Below are positions 1 through 5,148 of a DNA stretch of 5,148 nt, in pieces (position 1 is the stretch's first letter; each line of letters opens with the position of its first letter). Source of the DNA: Acidobacteriota bacterium (GTDB taxonomy: Bacteria; Acidobacteriota; Terriglobia; Terriglobales; Acidobacteriaceae); contig QHZV01000215.1 in NCBI GenBank assembly GCA_003224785.1, forward strand, positions 1,069 through 6,216. Direction: 5' to 3'. Below the pieces are notes generated by a model. The model searched no databases and was not told where the DNA came from. It saw only the letters and a program-made list of their open reading frames with translations. The translations under genes and the position numbers were made by a program.

Positions 1-660
1 CTGAACGAACAGTGCTTCGCTATTTTCGTGCGTGTGCCGTAATGTGTCTCCGGTGTACTGAAATCCATCATGCAGCGCGCCGCTAAGGAAATCGGTCAAA
101 TCCGCAAATCTCAAGCGGCCACGAGAATACTTGTCAAAATGCTGCTGGATGCTGGTACGTCGAAATTCAAAGCCAAACTTCACGTCGTGCTTGTTCATCT
201 TCCAGGAAAAGTTGTCGAGGAAATGATCGTTGGAGTCCACTCTGCGGCGTGGATCGCCAGATGTGGAGCCCGGTTGCGCGTAAAAGCTGCTGCCGCCGCT
301 CGGTGTTACCGAGACCAAGATGATTGGCAGCCCCGAGGTGTTGCATGCCGACGAGTTGTTGCTGTTGCACATTCCGATGCTGTTAGGGTCGAATTTGGAA
401 TCCTCGGGGAAAAATCCTTCAGCGAAACGGTTCCAGCCAAGCCGTGCTTCGTTTACTTTGGTTGTGCTAAGCGTATTGACCCACGAAAGCGCGAGCAGCT
501 GCACGCGCGTAGGCGTGACGGTGTTGAACCCGGGCAGCTGACCGCCGGAAGCGGTCAGCGCAAGAGGAAATGACTGCGAGCTGTCGCCGATGAAGTAGCG
601 GCCGGTCAGGAGATTCCTTGCATTGAAGTTGTGATCAAGTTTTGCGATTGCGCTCACCGG
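1..660 (-). pseudogene. TonB-dependent receptor, barrel continuation in shifted frame, runs off left edge
   Basis: Reading the minus strand from 660 down to 1 gives 220 codons with no stop. The translation is clearly Oar-type barrel: SAIAKLDHNFNARNLLTGRY, then FPLALTASGGQLPGFNTVTP, NEARLGWNRFAEGFFPED, HFLDNFSWKMNKHDVKFGFE and FRRTSIQQHFDKYSRG. It has no start of its own and is displaced by one base relative to the upstream frame that ends at 635, so it is the downstream part of the same gene. From memory, related receptors carry an extra linker of roughly 15-20 residues between the NIPG and IAKLDHN segments, which suggests an out-of-frame deletion rather than a single added base; this is an inference. 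The coding sequence itself shows no decay, so the break is recent or an assembly error. The C-terminal part of the barrel lies outside the window. Confidence 0.88.
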
Positions 661-1738
661 GAATGTTCGGTGCCGGCCATGGATTATGGGTGGCAAGCAA
701 CTGTTTGATGACCGGATCAGTCGCGTCATTCGGGCTTAAGGTTCCACCAGGACCTGTGCCTGTCGGCACGCAAGCATCTGTTACCACACCCACCCGCTCC
801 CTTTGGCCTTCATAATCGAAATAGAAGAAGGTCTTATCTTTCACAATTGGGCCACCGAGTGATCCCCCAAACTGGTTGTTGTGGAATGGAGCCCGGTCTT
901 TCTCTGAGTTGAAATAATTCCTTGCATCAAGCCCATCGTTTCGGAAGTAATCGAAGAAATTTCCGTGCAGTGCATTGGTCCCGCTCTTGGTCACGATGTT
1001 GACCGTCGCGCCCGCGTTGCGGCCATATTCCGGCATGAAGTTCGACACGACCTGCGTTTCCTGGATTGCGTCCACCGGCAAAATCGTCGCCGGCGTACCG
1101 AACACGCCGGCTTCATTGATCGCGGGATCGTTGCGGTAGCCGTCATTCATGTCGGTGCCATCGAGTAGGAAATTGTTCGATCTTCCCCGCGCTCCATTCA
1201 TTGAAAAAATTCCAAAAGAGCCAGGAGAATCGGTGATCTCGTCTGGCGAACCGGAAACTCCCGGAGTTAAGAAAATCATTTTTTGGAAATCACGGCCATT
1301 TAGCGGCAAGTCTTTTGCTTGTTCGGCTGTAAACGTTCCGCCAAGTGTATCCGTAGTGGTTTCCACAATCGGTAGCGTCTCGCCGGACACTTCCACCTTC
1401 TCCGATACTTGTCCCGTCCGGAATACCACGTCGACGCGCTTTTCCGCCGCAACGTTTACGGCCACCTTGCTGGTCACTGCCGTCTGAAATCCGCTCTGCG
1501 TCACCGTCACTGTATATGTGCCGATGGGTAGCTCAGGCACAGCATAGCTGCCGTCAGCGCTGGTTTGGGTGGTGCGCTCGAGTCCGGTGTCCACGTTGTG
1601 GACGGCGACCTTCGCGCCGGCCACGACTGCGCCTTGCGGATCGGTCACCGTGCCGAGGATTGTCCCACGGAAAGTTTGGGCCAACAGCGACGAAGAAACC
1701 AGCAGCAGCCAGAGCAGGACACTCAAGCGCGTTTTCAT
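635..1738 (-). CDS. TonB-dependent receptor, Oar/CarboxypepD_reg type, N-terminal part (frameshifted)
   Basis: Outer-membrane beta-barrel receptor of the kind that imports large substrates such as glycans or siderophores using TonB energy; the substrate cannot be told. Residues 1-20 form a signal peptide (K2/R4, leucine-rich core, cleavage after SLLA). Residues about 22-108 are a carboxypeptidase-regulatory-like Ig domain (GTVTDPQGAVVAGAKV, ADGSYAVPELPIGTYTV). Residues about 120-260 are the plug, with the family hallmarks LPLNGRDF (144-151), NNFLLDG (188-194) and YGRNAGATVNIVTKSGTN (238-255); the barrel begins with GGSLGGP (291-297) and FFYFDYEG. The start is ATG 1738, with AAGGAG at 1744-1749 five bases upstream. 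After NPWPAPNIP the frame runs only eight more codons to a TGA (635-637), while the barrel continues in another frame (see the 1-660 entry). The family is usually about 1000-1200 residues, so this 367-residue frame alone cannot form a barrel. Confidence 0.9.
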   Translation of the reverse strand: MKTRLSVLLWLLLVSSSLLAQTFRGTILGTVTDPQGAVVAGAKVAVHNVDTGLERTTQTSADGSYAVPELPIGTYTVTVTQSGFQTAVTSKVAVNVAAEKRVDVVFRTGQVSEKVEVSGETLPIVETTTDTLGGTFTAEQAKDLPLNGRDFQKMIFLTPGVSGSPDEITDSPGSFGIFSMNGARGRSNNFLLDGTDMNDGYRNDPAINEAGVFGTPATILPVDAIQETQVVSNFMPEYGRNAGATVNIVTKSGTNALHGNFFDYFRNDGLDARNYFNSEKDRAPFHNNQFGGSLGGPIVKDKTFFYFDYEGQRERVGVVTDACVPTGTGPGGTLSPNDATDPVIKQLLATHNPWPAPNIPGERNRKT

Positions 1739-1743
1739 GACGG

Positions 1744-1749
1744 CTCCTT
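1744..1749 (-). promoter_or_regulatory. ribosome binding site of the receptor gene
   Basis: AAGGAG on the minus strand lies five bases before ATG 1738. It supports that start over any upstream alternative. Confidence 0.8.
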
Positions 1750-2138
1750 GCTAATAGAGAATGTTTGCTTAACGACGGTAGGCGGATTGTAGCGCAGGGC
1801 AGTGAAGACCTTCCAGCGGGAAAAGCGGCACTTGTACATTGAGGGTCGGTCTTTGGGCGCTGATCGAAGCAGGTAAACGTTCTTCTCAGTCGGTGAAGAT
1901 TTTCTTGCGCAGGAAGAGGAATATCTGGCGCGCACTCGTGAGGCCAAATCCTGTCGGCAAGCTGGCGCTGTCTTGTCAGCGGTCAGCGACGCATGTTACT
2001 GGGTCGCGCGGCAGAATTTGCTTGCCAGCCCGGATATCAGTGCCCGGCCGCTTCCCTCAACCCTTGCAGCCTTATTTCAGGCGGAATACCGGATCATCCA
2101 TAGACAGCCGAGTTCGTTTCCCGGGGCATCTTTTATGC
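1750..2138. other. divergent intergenic region, no convincing gene
   Basis: This stretch separates the leftward receptor gene from the rightward lipoprotein gene. Open frames cross it on the plus strand (one free of stops from 1877 to 2257, including EDFLAQEEEYLARTRE), but none has a ribosome binding site, recognisable domain or sensible start. A duplicated heptamer GTCAGCG lies at 1975-1988. I see no tRNA, terminator or strong promoter for the lipoprotein gene. It may contain remnants of a decayed gene, but nothing shows this clearly. Confidence 0.5.
1786..1815 (-). promoter_or_regulatory. possible promoter of the receptor gene
   Basis: On the minus strand TACAAT (1791-1786) matches five of six bases of a sigma70 -10 box. 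The best -35 candidate is only TGGAAG (1815-1810, 3/6, spacer 18). A start of transcription near 1779 would give a leader of about 40 bases. The weak -35 makes this tentative. Confidence 0.3.
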
Positions 2139-2678
2139 ATGTACGATCGCCCAACTCTCGTCTCATATCTGTACGAACCACGTCGGTTATTGTCAACACT
2201 CGCTTCCGTTCTGTTTCTTTGCTGCATGGCATCGTGTGGGGGTGGAGGCGGAAGTGAAGGAAGTGACGTCTGCAGCTGCACTCCAGCAGCGCCGGCATCT
2301 CAGGATTTTCGGCATGCTGAAAAGCATGTACCGCTGCCTAGCAGTACACCGGTGCAAACAACCGTGGCGCAGATACTGGGATGGGCGTTCGGCCCCGACC
2401 CCGTTGATAGCACGCTGCGGACTGGTCGGGAACTCACGCTATATCAAGTCACGACTGCCTATCTGCAGAATGCCAGGCTCATCAACTTCGATTGCGACGT
2501 TCACTTCGAGATTTCCGATGTTCCTGATAAGAATGCTCCGCGCGTAATCGTGGAAACCCCAATCGACAGCGAGTACTGCCCTTCGCGGAAGGCGATCGCG
2601 GACGGACTTGCCCAGCATCATTTTCAGCTGCAATACATCTTCAGCTGCAATACATCGCCAGCTGCAATACATCGCTAA
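2139..2678 (+). CDS. putative lipoprotein of unknown function, N-terminal part ending early in a 17-bp repeat array
   Basis: From ATG 2139 the frame gives 179 residues. RRLL plus a hydrophobic stretch (residues 15-30) leads to MAS-C33, an acceptable lipobox, followed by a GGGGG linker, so export and lipid anchoring at C33 are likely. The mature part has CSC (45-47) and a segment with D118, D120 and H122 (FDCDVHFEISD) followed by PRVIVETP (134-141) and EYC (145-147). From memory this resembles small conserved exported proteins with D-x-D-x-H and a C-terminal WELHP motif; no function is known to me. The start is uncertain: the SD is weak, and longer frames from 1839 only prepend non-signal sequence. 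The frame ends at TAA 2676 directly after three 17-bp repeats, while the family-like C terminus continues one frame over. Six cysteines in the exported part is notable. Confidence 0.65.
   Translation: MYDRPTLVSYLYEPRRLLSTLASVLFLCCMASCGGGGGSEGSDVCSCTPAAPASQDFRHAEKHVPLPSSTPVQTTVAQILGWAFGPDPVDSTLRTGRELTLYQVTTAYLQNARLINFDCDVHFEISDVPDKNAPRVIVETPIDSEYCPSRKAIADGLAQHHFQLQYIFSCNTSPAAIHR
2623..2675 (+). repeat. 17-bp tandem repeat, three copies, inside the lipoprotein gene
   Basis: The 15-bp core CAGCTGCAATACATC occurs three times without mismatch, at 2625-2639, 2642-2656 and 2659-2673, each followed by two bases (TT, GC, GC). The period is 17, so every copy gained or lost shifts the reading frame. 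With one copy (or four) the gene is open to 2823; with three it stops at 2676. Confidence 0.95.
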
Positions 2679-2823
2679 CGCCGATGTTAGTCAGGCTGAG
2701 CTACCGCAGGCCCTTCGGGTATCGGTCCTGGGGCTCGCGTTCCGGGACTTTGAGCATAACCGCGGGTCGGCTGAGGTAGGAACTCCATGGGAACTGCATC
2801 CGGCGGAAATAACATTACAGTGA
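2659..2823 (+). pseudogene. C-terminal segment of the lipoprotein, out of frame
   Basis: From the third 17-bp repeat copy, the frame starting at 2659 encodes QLQYIANADVSQAELPQ, then VSVLGLAFRDFEHNRGSAEV and GTPWELHPAEITLQ, ending at TGA 2821-2823. The WELHP ending is what I would expect to follow the FDCDVHFEISD/VIVETP segment upstream. It has no start of its own. Removing two of the three 17-bp copies (34 bases) fuses it precisely to the upstream frame and gives one gene of 216 residues. It is therefore the true C terminus, separated by the repeat expansion. Confidence 0.75.
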
Positions 2824-3024
2824 AGGCGCGGTCGCCCAAAGGACAATCCACCCCGAGTTTCCAAAAGCTTTTCCACAGGCTCAACAGCTCTGTTCATTGG
2901 GCTTAGGTGCTCCCGAACCAAAGCGTAAAACACCATTGCTTGTGGTCGCCTAAGCAGTAATCCACAATTTCTTGAGCTTTTCACATTGACGCCACTAGGG
3001 TCACTGCGACCTACAAGTTTGGTA
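2824..3024. other. intergenic region upstream of the mraZ promoter, with DnaA-box-like sites
   Basis: No gene is supported here. A 10-bp palindrome AAAAGCTTTT lies at 2863-2872. TTTTCCACA (2869-2877) and TAATCCACA (2958-2966) each match the DnaA box TTATNCACA except for one base. TTGTGG (2940-2945) and CCACAA (2962-2967) form an inverted pair 16 bases apart. No clear Rho-independent terminator for the lipoprotein gene is visible. Confidence 0.5.
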
Positions 3025-3052
3025 TTGACACTAAAGCGTTTAGGCGTAAGAT
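3025..3052 (+). promoter_or_regulatory. promoter of the mraZ operon (sigma70 type)
   Basis: A perfect TTGACA (3025-3030) is followed, after a 16-bp spacer, by TAAGAT (3047-3052, 4/6). The spacer contains the 13-bp perfect inverted repeat CTAAAGCGTTTAG (3031-3043). Transcription would begin near 3059, inside the GTGG repeats, leaving a leader of about 208 bases before mraZ. Confidence 0.65.
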
Positions 3053-3077
3053 GTGGACAAAAGTGGTAGAAAGTGGA
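3051..3077 (+). promoter_or_regulatory. MraZ operator: three GTGG repeats with 10-bp period
   Basis: GTGG occurs at 3053-3056, 3063-3066 and 3073-3076, each preceded by AT or AA, giving exact one-helical-turn spacing. Known MraZ operators are short TGGG- or AAGTGG-like direct repeats spaced by about 10 bp upstream of mraZ. The position over the -10 end and start of transcription fits autorepression. Confidence 0.75.
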
Positions 3078-3214
3078 ATAAACAATAGCGGACGTGGTTG
3101 GAAGTGAAGCAAAGCGGAGTGACAGTGGATTTCAAGGCTGAAACCTCCAAAACGAGCGCAAATGAGATTGAAAAAGCCGAACTCGTCATCGTTTTTGCCT
3201 CAGTTATCGCAATC

Positions 3215-3248
3215 GGCGTCGCTGGGCGACGCCCGCACAGCCGGCTGT
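3215..3248 (+). promoter_or_regulatory. two tandem hairpins in the mraZ leader
   Basis: GGCGTCGC (3215-3222) and GCGACGCC (3226-3233) form a perfect 8-bp stem with a 3-base loop. Immediately after it, ACAGCCGGCTGT (3237-3248) is a perfect 12-bp palindrome. There is no following T-run, so these are not a standard terminator. They end 18 bases before the mraZ ATG and may affect its translation. Confidence 0.5.
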
Positions 3249-3266
3249 CCCCACGTGGTCTAGATC

Positions 3267-3706
3267 ATGTTTCGCGGCAATCACCCAACTCGCGTGGACG
3301 AAAAAGGGCGACTGAAAGTCCCCGCGGAATTCAAGCGAGTGCTCGACGAGAAGTACGGTCAGCAATTTTACATCACGAGCTTGGATGGAAGGGTTGCTCA
3401 AGTTTATCCCTTCGAGGAGTGGGAACGGATCGAGCAGAAGCTAGCGGCTCTCCCAACCTTCAATCCTACGAAGAAAAAGTTTCTCAGCACGACCGGTTAT
3501 TGGGGCCAGCAGGTAGAGATGGATGGGCAGGGGCGCTTGCTGCTTCCACAGTTGCTTCGCGATGCGGCGCAACTGAAGGGCGACGTTGCGGTGGTGGGGT
3601 TCCAGACGTATCTGGAAATCCGCAATCTGGAGCAGTACCGCCGGGACATCGAGGAAAACAAGATTACGCCTGAGGATGAGAAGACGCTCGACGAATTGGG
3701 CATCTA

Positions 3707-3707
<1 letters not shown>
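3267..3707 (+). CDS. mraZ: transcriptional regulator MraZ
   Basis: MraZ is a ring-forming DNA-binding protein that controls its own dcw operon and opens that cluster in many bacteria. The 146 residues match the family length and contain two SpoVT/AbrB-like half-domains with the DxxGR(x3)P signature twice: D11-E-K-G14-R15 with P19, and D86-G-Q-G89-R90 with P94. The start MFRGNHPTRVD is typical. ATG 3267 is the earliest possible start because an in-frame TAG (3261-3263) lies two codons upstream. There is no clear Shine-Dalgarno sequence in front of it, which is unusual beside the clear ones elsewhere in the window. The gene overlaps rsmH by one base (TAGTG). It is intact and probably binds the GTGG repeats at 3053-3076. 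Confidence 0.96.
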
Positions 3708-4643
<936 letters not shown>

Positions 4644-4700
4644 GTGCTCTGTGACTTCTCAGAAGCTTGAACCACAGAGGACACAGAGGCGCACAGAGGA
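4644..4700. repeat. CACAGAGG dispersed repeat with hairpin
   Basis: CACAGAGGA (4673-4681), CACAGAGGCG (4682-4691) and CACAGAGGA (4692-4700) form a short tandem array. GTGCTCTGTG (4644-4653) is the inverse of CACAGAGGAC (4673-4682) at 9 of 10 positions, and CTTCT-C-AGAAG (4655-4665) makes an inner stem. CACAGAGG arrays of this type are, from memory, common dispersed repeats in Acidobacteriota and some other phyla. It starts directly after the repaired rsmH stop. Confidence 0.75.
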
Positions 4701-4733
4701 AAGATACATAGAGTGCCGCAACGCGCCGGGAAA

Positions 4734-4778
4734 GGCGGGCGAGGGCCCGCCCCACACAGTACAAGTTCTGTAGGTGGG
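4734..4778. repeat. two further hairpins in the rsmH to small-ORF spacer
   Basis: GGCGGGC (4734-4740) and GCCCGCC (4745-4751) form a perfect 7-bp stem with loop GAGG. Then CCCACACAG (4751-4759) pairs with CTGT (4768-4771) and GTGGG (4774-4778) across a 2-base bulge. The two stems share base 4751. There is no T-run after either, so termination is not indicated; a REP-like inserted element is possible. Confidence 0.55.
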
Positions 4779-4790
4779 AATAAGAGTCAA

Positions 4791-4795
4791 GGGAG
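4791..4795 (+). promoter_or_regulatory. ribosome binding site of the 53-residue protein
   Basis: GGGAG (within AAGGGAGAAAG) lies seven bases before ATG 4803. It decides this start over the upstream in-frame ATG at 4713, whose extra residues would be encoded by the repeat hairpins. Confidence 0.75.
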
Positions 4796-4802
4796 AAAGA
4801 CG

Positions 4803-4964
4803 ATGTACAAGGGAAGCTTGATTGACGAATTGATAGCGACGGTTGAACGCGCAGAGACCAGCCTCTGTCTCGACCCGGAACAGGAATCGAAACTCGCCTA
4901 CTGGTATGCGGTTGCGCAGAACGAAATGGCGAACTCGAATTACGAACTCGCTGGGGTGGCTTAA
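4803..4964 (+). CDS. 53-residue small protein of unknown function in the dcw cluster
   Basis: The predicted product is MYKGSLIDELIATVERAETS followed by 33 residues ending NYELAGVA. It is acidic (nine D/E against three K/R), with no signal peptide or membrane segment, so it is probably cytoplasmic and mostly helical; SLIDELIATVERAE looks amphipathic. ATG 4803 is preceded by a good GGGAG site. The gene ends two bases before the ATG of the ftsL-like gene, which implies translational coupling. I do not recognise a named family. My impression is that similar short proteins sit at this place in other acidobacterial dcw clusters, but I cannot check this. A role in division or wall synthesis is only suggested by position. 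Confidence 0.75.
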   Translation: MYKGSLIDELIATVERAETSLCLDPEQESKLAYWYAVAQNEMANSNYELAGVA

Positions 4965-4966
4965 CC

Positions 4967-5148
4967 ATGGCCGCCGCGGCGACTCAACCTGCCACTTTGT
5001 CCCGTCGCCGTTCGTGTTGGACGGGTACGCCGGAAATTTATTTTGCCAAGGCGATTGATAATTCGCGATTAGTAAAAGTGGAAGATCCGCGCCGCGTACG
5101 CGAGATGCGGCAATTCGGCGTGGCGCTGGGATGCCTGTTTTTGTTTGT
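4967..5148 (+). CDS. ftsL: FtsL-like cell division protein, N-terminal part, cut by right edge
   Basis: From ATG 4967 the frame is open for 60 full codons to the window end. It begins MAAAATQPATLSRRR, continues TGTPEIYFAKAIDNSRLV, then a basic segment DPRRVREMRQ (40-49), and enters a hydrophobic stretch from about residue 50 (FGVALGCLFLF) that should be the single membrane span. A cytoplasmic N terminus followed by one membrane segment and then a periplasmic coiled coil is the FtsL plan, and ftsL normally follows rsmH in the dcw cluster. FtsL recruits FtsB/FtsQ and helps activate FtsW/FtsI. The coiled coil lies outside the window, so the assignment rests on position, topology and resemblance to acidobacterial FtsL-like N termini. 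A weak GGGGTGG (4953-4959) lies upstream; the start is two bases after the preceding stop. Confidence 0.7.
   Translation, partial: MAAAATQPATLSRRRSCWTGTPEIYFAKAIDNSRLVKVEDPRRVREMRQFGVALGCLFLF

Noticed and set aside
70..573. 167-residue plus-strand frame
   Set aside because: Antisense to clearly conserved receptor barrel sequence; a shadow.
1839..2138. Upstream extension of the lipoprotein frame (100 more residues)
   Set aside because: It would place about 115 Arg/Pro-rich residues before the signal peptide, which is incompatible with export; ATG 2139 is preferred.
2168..2196. Minus-strand TTGACA with TACAGA 17 bases downstream, a possible antisense promoter
   Set aside because: The -10 matches only 3 of 6 and the site lies inside the lipoprotein signal sequence, over 400 bases from the receptor start.
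1877..2257. Stop-free plus-strand frame with EDFLAQEEEYLARTRE and later residues
   Set aside because: No ATG/GTG start with a ribosome site, no recognisable domain, and it overlaps the lipoprotein signal region in another frame; may be chance or an old remnant.
2623..2675. Three-copy repeat as a CRISPR array
   Set aside because: Units are 17 bp in direct contact with 2-base variation and no spacers; it is a simple tandem repeat.
3098..3673. 191-residue plus-strand frame starting with TTG in the mraZ leader
   Set aside because: No ribosome site, crosses most of mraZ in another frame, and its only non-overlapping part shows no known domain.
4734..4751. GC-rich stem as a Rho-independent terminator
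   Set aside because: No T-run follows and a coupled operon continues downstream.
4713..4802. N-terminal extension of the 53-residue protein from ATG 4713
   Set aside because: Encoded by the GC-rich hairpin repeats, low complexity, and the good GGGAG site points to ATG 4803.

Overview
The window looks like chromosomal DNA of a member of the Acidobacteriota. Three features point there: an Oar/CarboxypepD_reg-type TonB-dependent receptor of the kind greatly expanded in that phylum, a division and cell wall (dcw) cluster that begins mraZ-rsmH, and dispersed short repeats (CACAGAGG units and ACGTCGT-like heptamers). The lineage is an inference; there is no rRNA or other marker to confirm it.

Layout. 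Positions 1-1738 (minus strand) hold the N-terminal two thirds or so of an outer-membrane TonB-dependent receptor. It runs off the left edge and is split by a frameshift near 656-664. Positions 1750-2138 are a divergent intergenic stretch with no convincing gene. Positions 2139-2823 (plus strand) hold a small lipoprotein gene of unknown function. Its reading frame is broken by three tandem copies of a 17-bp unit; a single copy would restore one continuous frame of 216 residues. Positions 2824-3266 are the regulatory region of the dcw cluster: a TTGACA/TAAGAT promoter, three GTGG repeats with exact 10-bp period at the expected start of transcription (MraZ operator), near-consensus DnaA boxes, and tandem hairpins just before the mraZ start. 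From 3267 rightward come mraZ, rsmH (1-bp overlap), a repeat-rich spacer, a 53-residue small protein, and the start of an ftsL-like gene cut by the right edge.

How the genes work together. MraZ is the transcriptional regulator of its own operon, RsmH methylates 16S rRNA C1402, and FtsL is a bitopic divisome protein. The 53-residue protein is tightly coupled to ftsL (2-nt gap) and is an uncharacterised candidate dcw member. The receptor and the lipoprotein are envelope proteins with no visible link to the cluster.

The most notable theme is coding disruption and short repeats. Three of the six genes carry a frameshift whose other side is still well conserved in sequence: receptor, lipoprotein and rsmH. 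The lipoprotein break is explained by a 17-bp repeat expansion. rsmH also contains two oppositely oriented arrays of 7-bp repeats within its reading frame, and a CACAGAGG repeat with hairpins sits between rsmH and the next gene. Recent repeat-driven mutation, phase variation, or indel errors in the assembly are all possible.
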